From assembly GCF_900215485.1 (NCBI RefSeq), contig NZ_OCMZ01000001.1:930001-994000 (forward strand): a stretch of DNA of 64,000 bases, in the 5' to 3' direction. Position numbers and translations under genes: made by a program. The notes beneath the pieces were generated by a model, which worked only from the letters and a program-made list of their open reading frames with translations, was not told where the DNA came from and ran no database searches. This DNA is from Nitrosovibrio sp. Nv4 (GTDB lineage Bacteria > Pseudomonadota > Gammaproteobacteria > Burkholderiales > Nitrosomonadaceae). The stretch's first letter is position 1. Every line of letters starts with the position of its first letter. Positions 35,799-43,854 of this stretch are shown in pieces.

Positions 35799-35814
35799 CG
35801 CGACCGGTGGTGGC

Positions 35815-35834
35815 GCAACGGAAGGGTTGCTTTT
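35815..35834 (+). terminator. Rho-independent terminator of topB
   Basis: GCAAC-GGAAGG-GTTGC followed by TTTT lies 17 bases after the topB stop. The stem is only five base pairs, so it may be weak. Confidence 0.55.
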
Positions 35835-35889
35835 ACAATTGAATTCCATTCATTTGATGAACGGATACACGCCTTGAGCGCCTCATCCT

Positions 35890-36144
35890 TTACGATGACG
35901 CCTGTGCCTGGTGATTTTCAATATAGGAGATAATATCGCCGACGCTGGTAAACCCCTTGGCTTCTTCACTGTCAAAATTAATGCCGAAAGCATCTTCAGC
36001 GTCAAACAAAAGCTGAATCGTGTCCATCGAGTCAAGCCCCAGTTCTTCAAACTTTGAAGATCTGTTTATTGTAGATGTATCCAGATTTTCAACCTTTGTA
36101 GCGATAAACTGTATCACCTTCGTTTCAATCTCTGCTGTGTCCAT
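35890..36144 (-). CDS. Acyl carrier protein
   Basis: This is an 84-residue ACP with the phosphopantetheine serine in ELGLDSMDTIQLLFDAEDAF (Ser of GLDSMD near residue 38). A four-helix pattern is intact. It is not the housekeeping AcpP by context: it sits two bases after a ketoacyl synthase gene rather than in a fab cluster, and the sequence is less acidic than AcpP. A dedicated ACP beside envelope-lipid genes would parallel the dedicated ACP used in Caulobacter sphingolipid synthesis (inference). The start ATG follows the synthase stop directly. Confidence 0.9.
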   Translation of the reverse strand: MDTAEIETKVIQFIATKVENLDTSTINRSSKFEELGLDSMDTIQLLFDAEDAFGINFDSEEAKGFTSVGDIISYIENHQAQASS

Positions 36145-36146
36145 AT

Positions 36147-37379
36147 CTAATCTCTTCCTTCATTCAAGGTTGTGAAAAGGATACTCGCATTGTTGCCCCC
36201 AAATCCGAAAGCATTACATAAGCCGGTACGTGGGTGCTTCTGCTGTGCGTGATTAGCTGTGTAATCGAGATCACACTCCGGATCAGCCTCTTCAAGATTG
36301 ATGGTTGGATGTATGGTGCCGGTATGAAGCGCCATGATAGTGGCGATGCTGCCGATGGCAGCCGATGCACCGACTGAATGTCCAATCATTGACTTGGTGG
36401 CGTTGACGGCAATATGGCGCGCACGGTCTCCAAACAGATTTTTGATGGCCCGGGTTTCCACGATATCTCCAAGCGGCGTGGAGGTTGCGTGCGCATTGAT
36501 ATGATCGATGGAATCTGGATCCATGCCAGCGTCATCGAGCGCCCCCCGCATTGCCGCCACCTGGCCCTCCATGTCCGGCATCACGATATGTGACGCGTCA
36601 CATGCTTGTCCATAGCCCGCAAGTTGAGCGTATATTTTTGCGCCTCGACGCGTTGCCTGTTCTTCCCTCTCCAGGATGAGGATGCCTGCGCCTTCCCCCA
36701 TAACGAAACCATCCCGGCCTTTGGCGAAGGGCCTGGATGCCCGGGCCGGATCACCATTGGAGCTGGTAGTCAAAGCATGCAATATCTCGAAACCATTCAT
36801 GGTCAGCGGTAATACGCATGCTTCCGCACCCCCGGCTATCACTGCATCCGCTCTTCCTGAGCGCAAGAGATCAAGAGCCATGCCAATGGCGTTGGCGCCG
36901 GAAGAGCATGCCGTACTGCAGGTCAGATTTACACCTTTGAGTCGATGTTTGATTGCGATCCAGGCAGCTGCGGAATTTGCCATTGTTCGAGGTACCGTAA
37001 AGGGAGGCACTGGTTGATTCCGAAACTTGCGTAGTGCAGAAGACTCGAACGTAGCAAAGCCGCCCATTCCCGAGCCTATGCTTATGGCCACTCGTTGCGG
37101 TGCATACGCACCAAGTCCTCCGGCGTCCTCGAGAGCGAGATCAGCGGCCAGCAGCGCCAGTTGTGTGAATCTGTCTGTTTGCTCGATGTACTTGGGCGAC
37201 AGAAAGCTTGCGGGATTAAATTCGTTAACTTCTCCTGCTATCTGTGAGCGTAGATGTGATGCGTCGAAGCTGGTAATTTTTTTGATTCCACTAATACCAT
37301 TGACAGCCGCTGACCAGAATTGGTCAGTGCCTATACCGATGGGGGATACAACCCCCATTCCCGTAACAATTACACGCAT
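36147..37379 (-). CDS. Beta-ketoacyl-ACP synthase II-type enzyme
   Basis: This 410-residue thiolase-fold condensing enzyme extends acyl-ACP. The triad is complete: Cys in TCSTACSSGANAIG near residue 165, His in HINAHATSTPLGD near 300, and His in SMIGHSVGASAAIG near 337. C-terminal FGFGGNNAS is typical. I place the start at the ATG at 37379 (MRVIVTGMGVVSP); the TTG two codons upstream has no support. It is paired with the ACP gene that follows. It resembles FabF but is outside a fab cluster, so it may serve a special acyl chain for the nearby lipid locus (inference). Confidence 0.92.
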   Translation of the reverse strand: MRVIVTGMGVVSPIGIGTDQFWSAAVNGISGIKKITSFDASHLRSQIAGEVNEFNPASFLSPKYIEQTDRFTQLALLAADLALEDAGGLGAYAPQRVAISIGSGMGGFATFESSALRKFRNQPVPPFTVPRTMANSAAAWIAIKHRLKGVNLTCSTACSSGANAIGMALDLLRSGRADAVIAGGAEACVLPLTMNGFEILHALTTSSNGDPARASRPFAKGRDGFVMGEGAGILILEREEQATRRGAKIYAQLAGYGQACDASHIVMPDMEGQVAAMRGALDDAGMDPDSIDHINAHATSTPLGDIVETRAIKNLFGDRARHIAVNATKSMIGHSVGASAAIGSIATIMALHTGTIHPTINLEEADPECDLDYTANHAQQKHPRTGLCNAFGFGGNNASILFTTLNEGRD

Positions 37380-37680
37380 ACGCAACCGGAATCAGTCATA
37401 AACGATCTGTGGAATATCATAAATTTTAATGGGGTGGCGAAGTGGAGTTTGCCAACCGGCGCATTTACGCCGCAGGGCAGCTTGATAAGAAATACAAGGC
37501 GGACTTTCATACGTCTGAAGCCGAACCATTTTGTGGGTTGAATCATAGTTGAATTCAGGAAAACCACCCGGCCTTCTTCAGTCCTTAACATCGATCCTGT
37601 CAAAAATGGCGAACAGGCTATGGCTAGCGCCTCTTCTCCGCTCATCCTGTTGTTTTTCAGTCTGAGCATGAATCCGCGCC

Positions 37681-37935
37681 CTACTGTGCATTAAACATCA
37701 TTGGGAACAGGTATCTCAATATGCCTCCCATGATCCAGATTACAAGTATTAAACTCGAGATCACGGCCATTCCTTCGATAACCGCTGAAAGGAGCGTCGT
37801 GGCCAGGCTATCGAATTCCTGTTGTCCGGCTTCGTTACGCCTGCCCAGGCGGCGTTTCTTCACCCATATCTGCAGCCCGACGACAACCGGAATAAGCGCC
37901 AGAGATATCAGGAGATTATATTCAGATGTTTCCAT
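37681..37935 (-). CDS. Small two-helix membrane protein
   Basis: This is an 84-residue unrecognised protein. Two hydrophobic segments (about 8-24, LLISLALIPVVVGLQIWV, and 54-78) flank a basic loop (KKRRLGRRN). AAAGG lies 11 bases before the ATG. The composition and site support a real gene. It precedes the ketoacyl synthase/ACP pair on the same strand, with a 300-base gap (37380-37680) that holds only an unconvincing 99-codon frame. Confidence 0.6.
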   Translation of the reverse strand: METSEYNLLISLALIPVVVGLQIWVKKRRLGRRNEAGQQEFDSLATTLLSAVIEGMAVISSLILVIWIMGGILRYLFPMMFNAQ

Positions 37936-38453
37936 TACTAATCAACCTTTCCGTAAATTATTGCGATAGGAAATTTCCATATTGCCATGTTATGTGGCTT
38001 CCTTTTTATGCAGAAGGCACTTAGGCCACTTATGCATTTGCTTCTCAAGGGGCCGCCTGGTTCTTCAGAGACTGGTTATCAGACGTTGCACCGCACGTCG
38101 CAAATTTTTAAAACCGTCTATCTGACTGATCCATATGGCCCAATTAAACGACCACGGCAATTCATGCCTGATGCCCCCTCCTTAATTGCGGGCAATTTGC
38201 TGAAATCTGCGCCTCAGACTGTAAACCACCAATTATAATATCACGTCGTCCACATGTCATCGAGTTAACATACTTCACCCATCCGGAATTGTAAGAAGGC
38301 CTTGCTATGGCTCGGCAGGCGGTCTAAAAGCACGGTTAGCCAGCCTTGAAGAATATTCCCATATTCCCGTCAGGACGCACCAGCATCAGTCCGCCTTTTA
38401 AACCGGGTGCCACCTTTACAATAGTTGATTAACCGCACACACCATTATTCTTC
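37936..38453. other. Divergent intergenic region
   Basis: No intact gene. It should hold promoters for the minus-strand membrane protein/ketoacyl synthase genes and for the plus-strand GNAT-lipid operon. A possible gene fragment at 38336-38428 is listed separately. Confidence 0.5.
38336..38428 (-). pseudogene. Possible C-terminal fragment of flavin monooxygenase
   Basis: A 30-codon minus-strand frame bounded by stops reads STIVKVAPGLKGG then LMLVRPDGNMGIFFKAG. The block LMLVRPDG resembles the C-terminal end of aromatic-ring (PHBH/TfdB-type) FAD monooxygenases, which often read LLVRPDGYVAWR. It has no start codon and no preceding domains, so at most it is a remnant. Confidence 0.25.
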
Positions 38454-39614
38454 ATGAATGAAAAAGCCGCCCAACCAATATCCTCGGGGGTTACCGTACG
38501 TCCGGTCACAAATCGCCGCGAGATGGGGGTGTTTATCGATGTCCCATGGCGCATCTACGCTGACGACCCGATGTGGGTGCCGCCGCTACGTTTGGAGCGT
38601 CGCCTTCATTTTTCAAGGTTTAACCCCTTTTTCAAGCATGGAGAATGGCAGGCGTGGACCGCATACCGGAATAATCAGCCGGCAGGAAGGATCAGTGCTC
38701 AGATTGATCAGCTCCATCGGCAACGCTACGGTGCCGACACCGGGCATTTTGGCTCGTTTGAATGCATTGATGATATTGAGGTATCCGCAGCGCTGATACA
38801 TACCGCCGAGGAATGGCTGGCTGCCCGGGATACCAGATGTGTAACGGGACCGTTTAACTTATCGATCAATCAGGAGTGCGGCATCCTGGTAGACGGTTTC
38901 GATACACCCCCGGTGGTAATGATGCCGCACTCACGTGAATGGTATGGCAGGTTGCTTGAAGAGCAAGGCTACGAACCGGTAAAGGATCTGCTTGCCTATT
39001 GGGTGGAGGTCGATTTCAAGGCGCCCCGCTTGATGAGCGCGCTTATCGGGAAATTTTCCGACCAGGTTAATTTGCGTACCCTCCGCCGCGACAAGTTCAA
39101 CCAGGAGATGGAAGTGCTGCGTGATATATTCAACGACGCATGGTCCGAGAATTGGGGCTTTGTTCCTTTTACCAAGGCTGAGTTTGACGAGCTCGGCACG
39201 AGTCTTCGCTTGCTCGTCCCCAATGATTGCATTCAAATTGCCGAGGTTGATGGTGTTCCGGCGGCGTTCATGGTGGCACTGCCGAACCTCAATGAAATTT
39301 TTGCCGAGCTTGACGGAAGCCTGTTCCCATTTGGCTGGACCAGGCTGGTCAGGCTCAAGTCCCGGGGTGGGGTTCGTACCGGGCGGATACCGTTAATGGG
39401 AGTACGCAAGCAATTTCATAATACTCCGCTCGGCATGGCGCTGGCCTTTATGGTAATTGATGCGCCCAGGAAACTGGGTCGGGCCATGGGAGTTCAGGCG
39501 GTTGAATTATCCTGGATACTTGAGGATAACAAGGCCATGCGCGCAATCCTCGCTAGTTTAGGCTGCAGGGAATACAAGCGCTACCGGATTTACGGCAAGA
39601 CGCTGACCGGTTAA
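38454..39614 (+). CDS. GNAT-fold acyltransferase, bacterial ceramide synthase-like
   Basis: This 386-residue protein is much longer than ordinary GNAT acetyltransferases. The N-terminal half has FIDVPWRIYADDPMWVPPLR, FNPFFKHGEWQAW and GRISAQIDQLHRQRYG, then GPFNLSINQECGILVDGF. The C-terminal half has the GNAT-like VEVDGVPAAFMVALPNLNE, RIPLMGVRKQFHNTPLGMAL and VELSWILEDNKAMRAILASLGC. This layout matches the family that includes Caulobacter bCerS (CCNA_01212), which N-acylates 3-ketosphinganine or a similar base, from memory of that family. No ribosome site is obvious. It is the first gene of a plus-strand run with a nucleotidyltransferase, LptF/LptG, a lipid kinase and a Tam41-like protein, all consistent with an unusual membrane lipid. 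Serine palmitoyltransferase and ceramide reductase are not in the window. Confidence 0.72.
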   Translation: MNEKAAQPISSGVTVRPVTNRREMGVFIDVPWRIYADDPMWVPPLRLERRLHFSRFNPFFKHGEWQAWTAYRNNQPAGRISAQIDQLHRQRYGADTGHFGSFECIDDIEVSAALIHTAEEWLAARDTRCVTGPFNLSINQECGILVDGFDTPPVVMMPHSREWYGRLLEEQGYEPVKDLLAYWVEVDFKAPRLMSALIGKFSDQVNLRTLRRDKFNQEMEVLRDIFNDAWSENWGFVPFTKAEFDELGTSLRLLVPNDCIQIAEVDGVPAAFMVALPNLNEIFAELDGSLFPFGWTRLVRLKSRGGVRTGRIPLMGVRKQFHNTPLGMALAFMVIDAPRKLGRAMGVQAVELSWILEDNKAMRAILASLGCREYKRYRIYGKTLTG

Positions 39615-39632
39615 CTGACTGACCGATGGAAA

Positions 39633-40490
39633 ATGGAGCAAACGTTTACAATGAATAAAACGGATCAGTTTGTCGCCGTAGTGCTGGCGGCGGATCGTAC
39701 TGCTAACGATCCGATTGCTGTTGCAACCGGCGCAGCCTGCAAGGCGATTGCCCCGATTTGCGGAAAGCCGATGATCATACGCGTACTGGATGCGCTGGAA
39801 GCCAGCGGCATGGTGCGGATGATTATTGTGTGCGGGCCGCCGGCGTCCGTGCTTCCCGAGTGTCCGGAGCTGGAGGAGCGGATCAAATGCGGACGTATTA
39901 CATGGCTGCCGAACCTGGATTCGCCCAGTCGCAGCGCAAATAGCGGTCTCGCGCAAATTGATCAAGGGGCTCCCGTATTATTGACCACTGCGGATCATGC
40001 CCTATTGACACCTTCCATTGTGCGATATTTTTTAAGCAAATCTCAGGAGGCGGACAGCGATGCAACGGTGGGTGTGGTTAAACATGAAGATGTCGCCACC
40101 GCGTTTCCGGGAGTAAAGCGCACTGTGATACGACTGCGGGATGGAGGCGTCTGCGGCTGCAATCTCTATGCCTTTCTCAATCAAAATGGCCGCGGCCTTG
40201 TTTCGGTCTGGCAGCGGGCGGAAGACCTGCGCAAACAGCCCTGGCGATTGATCGGGCAAACCTTTGGTGTTACGACCGTTCTTTTCTATCTCCTGGGATT
40301 ATTGACAATTGACAAGGGATTGAAGGCCGTCAGGGCCAAAACCGGCATAAGGGTGCAGCCGGTGTTTTTGCCTTATCCACAGGCCGGCGTCGACGTTGAC
40401 AAGGTCGAGGATATGCTGCTTGTCGAATCGGTCCTGGCGGGAGAAGCACACGTTGCTCAAGAGCAGGCAGATCCGCAAAATATCTCGTAG
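39633..40490 (+). CDS. MobA-like nucleotidyltransferase
   Basis: This 285-residue protein has a GT-A/MobA-like NTP-transferase fold. An N-terminal VVLAADR loop is followed by AIAPICGKPMIIRVLDALEA (the Gly-Lys-Pro typical of sugar-nucleotide transferases) and PVLLTTADHALLTP with the metal-binding Asp. The nucleotide loop is not the textbook LAGGxGxRMG, so the donor is uncertain. An ATG at 39651 (MNKTDQF) is an alternative start. It lies between the ceramide-synthase-like gene and lptF. A role in head-group activation of the lipid is inferred from its neighbours. Confidence 0.7.
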   Translation: MEQTFTMNKTDQFVAVVLAADRTANDPIAVATGAACKAIAPICGKPMIIRVLDALEASGMVRMIIVCGPPASVLPECPELEERIKCGRITWLPNLDSPSRSANSGLAQIDQGAPVLLTTADHALLTPSIVRYFLSKSQEADSDATVGVVKHEDVATAFPGVKRTVIRLRDGGVCGCNLYAFLNQNGRGLVSVWQRAEDLRKQPWRLIGQTFGVTTVLFYLLGLLTIDKGLKAVRAKTGIRVQPVFLPYPQAGVDVDKVEDMLLVESVLAGEAHVAQEQADPQNIS

Positions 40491-40532
40491 ACGGCTCCAG
40501 AGACCGTTCATCCATCGCGGCAGAGAATACTC

Positions 40533-41615
40533 GTGAAAATAATAGAGCGATATATCACGCGTGAACTATTGATACCGTTTACGGTGGTGGCCACTATCCT
40601 GGCGATACTGTTCGCGAGTTTCAGCAGCGCCCGGTTTCTGGCTGGGGCAGTGACAGAGTCGCTCGGTCTTGCGGCAATGTTGAAGCTCGTGCTGCTGAAA
40701 ACCTTGATTGCGCTGGAAGTGCTGATGCCGATCTCCCTGTATGTTGCTGTAGTCATGGGACTCGGCCGATTGCACAGAGATCAGGAAATCGCTGTCTTAC
40801 GTTCTGCCGGTGTCAGCGAGAGCCGCATAATATATGCCATTCTAATAGTCGCGATTCCGGTGGGGATTGCCAGTGGCGTCCTTTCCATCTTCGTTCGGCC
40901 ATGGGCATATGAAGAAAGCTATATGCTGAATGCCCAGGCGGAGGCTGAATTGAATATGGAGCGATTCCAGGCCGGGCGCTTCTACGGGACCGAGGGCAAG
41001 GGCAGAGGCCGGGTGGTTTATATTCAAACCAAGGATGATGCCGGTAATCAGGTGAAAGATGTATTTCATTATATCAATGAGAGCGGTAGCAGCGAGCTCA
41101 TCCTGGCGAAAGCGGCACATCAGCCTGAACTCGAACCTGGCCAGCGCCCGCAAATCCATCTGCTGGACGGTTATATTTACCGGCTCATGCATTCTGGAAC
41201 AGAAGATACTGTTGTCCAGTTCGATAAACTGATTTATTTCACCGACAGCGGTAATGTACTGGATTACAAACGCAAGGCTGCCCCAACCGCGGCATTGATG
41301 AAATCCGATCAGCCACGTGATATTGCCGAATTCCAATGGCGACTTTCACGTCCTGTTGCAACCATTCTGCTGGCGCTTATTGCGGTGCCATTCAGCCGGG
41401 CTTCCCCTCGCCAGGAAAAAGGCGAACGGACATATTATGCCGCCGCCCTGGTTTTCGCGATCTATTATATCTTGAACGGATTAGCCCAGACATGGGTGGA
41501 GCAGGGCACTATCGGCAGCGTACCCGGTGTCTGGTGGCTCTACGCCGTGATGCTCCTGATCGTGCTCAGTCTGCTGTCACCGCGTTTCTGGCAGAACCTA
41601 TTTCTGCGCAGATGA
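40533..41615 (+). CDS. lptF: LptF-family permease
   Basis: This 360-residue inner-membrane protein of the LptF/LptG (YjgP/YjgQ) family lifts lipids from the inner membrane to the periplasmic bridge, powered by LptB. Transmembrane segments lie near 15-35, 55-75, 98-122, 285-300, 312-330 and 335-352. A periplasmic beta-jellyroll region lies between (about 130-270). EFQWRLSRPVATILLALIAV is the family block before the last helices. It starts with GTG and overlaps lptG by four bases (ATGA). The setting among lipid-synthesis genes, not beside pepA as for the canonical pair, suggests a paralogue for a different lipid (inference). Confidence 0.9.
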   Translation: MKIIERYITRELLIPFTVVATILAILFASFSSARFLAGAVTESLGLAAMLKLVLLKTLIALEVLMPISLYVAVVMGLGRLHRDQEIAVLRSAGVSESRIIYAILIVAIPVGIASGVLSIFVRPWAYEESYMLNAQAEAELNMERFQAGRFYGTEGKGRGRVVYIQTKDDAGNQVKDVFHYINESGSSELILAKAAHQPELEPGQRPQIHLLDGYIYRLMHSGTEDTVVQFDKLIYFTDSGNVLDYKRKAAPTAALMKSDQPRDIAEFQWRLSRPVATILLALIAVPFSRASPRQEKGERTYYAAALVFAIYYILNGLAQTWVEQGTIGSVPGVWWLYAVMLLIVLSLLSPRFWQNLFLRR

Positions 41616-42676
41616 CTATAATCAACCGCTACCTGGCGTTGCAGATTGTCATGGGGCTGGGAATCGCTACCGCGGTGCTCTTGCCATTATTCGGTTTTCT
41701 CGACTTGCTGGATCAGCTCGATGACGTCGGGAAGGGTACTTATCGCGTCAAGGATGCATTCCTGCATACAGCCTTGCTGCTGCCCCGCCGATTTATCCAG
41801 CTTGCGCCTTTCATTGCGTTGCTAGGCAATGTGGTCGCGTTGGGACGGCTGGCTGTTGGGTCGGAGTTGACCGCGATGCGGGCAGCGGGCGTGTCTCCCG
41901 CTCGTATCAGCCTCGCTTCACTTTCCGTTGGGCTGATACTTTTATCACTCATTACTGTACTGGATCAATTCGTCGCTCCGCAATTCCAGCAGAAAGCCAT
42001 CTCTTCCCGAGCCGTCGCGCTTGAGAAGAGCGCCGCACTTGGCAAGCATCTGGGTATCTGGACCCGCGACGAACGAAATATATTACGTATTGGCGAAATG
42101 CTGCACGCGGGAAAAGCAGCAGATATCGAACTGATGCATTTCGATGATAATGGCTTCCTGCTGACCTATACCTATGCCGGATATGCGGATTTCATAGATG
42201 GGGATCTATGGGAATTGCGCGATGTCACCACCAAGACTTTTACCGGCAACGGGATAGAGTCCGTGAGCACGGCGTCGATGCAATGGAAATCATTTCTGAA
42301 TCCGGACGATATTTCGACGCTGACCAAGTCGCCGGAAAGTCTTTCCCCGATCGAGTTATTCTTTCATGTGCGTTTTTTACGTTCCACCGGACAGGAGGTA
42401 GATGCCTATGCACTTGCTTTATGGCGAAAAGGCGGCGGCATATTGACAACTGTCGCGATGCTATTGCTTTCGATACCTTTTGTTTTCGGATCGGTTCGGG
42501 CGGGCCTCGGCAACAGACTCGTACTTGCTTCCATGCTCGGTATCAGCGTCTATTTGTTTGACCAGATTGTGGCGAACGCGGGGCTGTTGCTGCACTTGAA
42601 CCCGGCATTAACCGCGCTTCTGCCGGGGTTGGTGCTAATTGCGCTTGCCGGTTTGTGGCTGCGGCGGATTTTCTAG
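41612..42676 (+). CDS. lptG: LptG-family permease
   Basis: This 354-residue partner of the preceding permease shares the fold: MTIINRYLALQIVMGLGIAT begins the first membrane helix, and LLPRRFIQLAPFIALLGNVV and ELTAMRAAGVSPARISLASL are the family coupling segments. A periplasmic jellyroll (about 125-255) precedes the last three helices, with LWRKGGGILTTVAMLLLSIP. The start at 41612 overlaps the lptF stop; a longer frame starting inside lptF is an artefact of the overlap. LptF/LptG form a heterodimer with LptB2. The lptB and lptC genes are not in the window. Confidence 0.9.
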   Translation: MTIINRYLALQIVMGLGIATAVLLPLFGFLDLLDQLDDVGKGTYRVKDAFLHTALLLPRRFIQLAPFIALLGNVVALGRLAVGSELTAMRAAGVSPARISLASLSVGLILLSLITVLDQFVAPQFQQKAISSRAVALEKSAALGKHLGIWTRDERNILRIGEMLHAGKAADIELMHFDDNGFLLTYTYAGYADFIDGDLWELRDVTTKTFTGNGIESVSTASMQWKSFLNPDDISTLTKSPESLSPIELFFHVRFLRSTGQEVDAYALALWRKGGGILTTVAMLLLSIPFVFGSVRAGLGNRLVLASMLGISVYLFDQIVANAGLLLHLNPALTALLPGLVLIALAGLWLRRIF

Positions 42677-42840
42677 TCTCCGCTCATTATTTCCTATCTG
42701 AATAAAAGAGTTTGTAGTCGCTGCGGACAGATGTTGCTGTGGCATGAATGGAACATATGTTGTAATCTGCGCGGCTTGCCTTGACAAACCTCAGAATAAA
42801 TCCCTTTAAGTCCCCTTGCGGGGCCAGTATCAAAGATTGA

Positions 42841-43854
42841 ATGATAGAACAATTCAGGATCGATAGACTTAGAACAGGTTCCGCAACCGTCGGATTCCTG
42901 TTCAATCCACTGAGCGGGCGTATTCGCAAGCGCAGGGATGCAATAAGACGTGAAATGGGCGGGATCCATGATGCCGTCTGCCGGGACGCGACGAGCGGTC
43001 CTGAGATTCGCGCATCGGTTGATGCTTTTGTCGAAGCTGATACTGATCTGCTGGTCATCGTTGGCGGGGACGGTACGGTACAGGCCGTATTGAATCATCT
43101 GTTCACAATACAGCCACCGGCCAAATGGCCGATTTTGAGCGTAATCCCCGGCGGGACGACCAATATGACGGCACTGGATCTGGGTATTCACGGCAGACCG
43201 GAAGATAACCTGCGGAAGTTAAGCAAGTGTTTGCTGAACCGGAACCTGCCTCCGTTGCTACAGCGTCACGTTTTATGTATTGAACAGGCAGGGACCGCCA
43301 AGGTCTATGGCATGTTCTTTGGTATCGGCCTTATTGCCCGTGCTGTCATATTTTCCCAGGGCCGGATCAAGCAGCTCGGCGTAACAGGGGAAATTTATTC
43401 GGCTATCATAATGCTGGGCTATCTCGCCGGCGCGCTCATCGGACGTCGTCAGGGCCCCTGGGCGCCGGTTCAGCTAGCAGTTATCGAGCAAAATATCGAA
43501 CTGCATCGCGGAACTTATACGTTTCTTTTCGCCAGTACCCTTGATCGCCTGCTGTTCGGCATGCGCCCATACTGGGGTCAGGAACAGGAACCGCTGCATG
43601 TCACGTTTGTGCGACAGCAGCGAAAGCGCCCGCTGCGCTCGTTGTTGCAGTTGCTTTCAGGTCACGGGAGCGCTCTCAAGGAGCAAAACGGCTATTTCAG
43701 TTCCAATACCAGCGTATTGGAATTGATGATAGACGACGATTATATCGTTGATGGCGAATCCTATCGCGCAGCAAGTCAAGGTGGGCCATTGCGTATCTCG
43801 GCAGCCGGTCCTATCAGTTTTCTGGTAGCAAATAGCGCCAACGCAAACTTATAA
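42841..43854 (+). CDS. Diacylglycerol/ceramide kinase-like lipid kinase
   Basis: This 337-residue member of the DAGK catalytic family has VGFLFNPLSGRIRKRRDAI at the start and the ATP-binding LVIVGGDGTVQAVLNHLF near residue 76. ILSVIPGGTTNMTALDLGI follows and GVTGEIYSAI lies in the lipid domain. The family phosphorylates lipid alcohols. In Caulobacter the ceramide kinase CpgB is a DAGK-family enzyme encoded near the ceramide synthase gene (established knowledge), so a ceramide-like substrate is plausible here. The start ATG has a weak ribosome site. Its stop is immediately followed by the ATG of the next gene. Confidence 0.85.
   Translation: MIEQFRIDRLRTGSATVGFLFNPLSGRIRKRRDAIRREMGGIHDAVCRDATSGPEIRASVDAFVEADTDLLVIVGGDGTVQAVLNHLFTIQPPAKWPILSVIPGGTTNMTALDLGIHGRPEDNLRKLSKCLLNRNLPPLLQRHVLCIEQAGTAKVYGMFFGIGLIARAVIFSQGRIKQLGVTGEIYSAIIMLGYLAGALIGRRQGPWAPVQLAVIEQNIELHRGTYTFLFASTLDRLLFGMRPYWGQEQEPLHVTFVRQQRKRPLRSLLQLLSGHGSALKEQNGYFSSNTSVLELMIDDDYIVDGESYRAASQGGPLRISAAGPISFLVANSANANL

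Noticed and set aside
37370-37669. 99-codon minus-strand frame overlapping the ketoacyl synthase start
   Set aside because: It overlaps the start of a certain gene, has no domain, and its composition is unlike the neighbouring proteins.
41336-41611. Longer reading frame upstream of lptG
   Set aside because: It lies inside lptF in another frame. The ATG at 41612 overlaps the lptF stop and begins the family-typical first helix.
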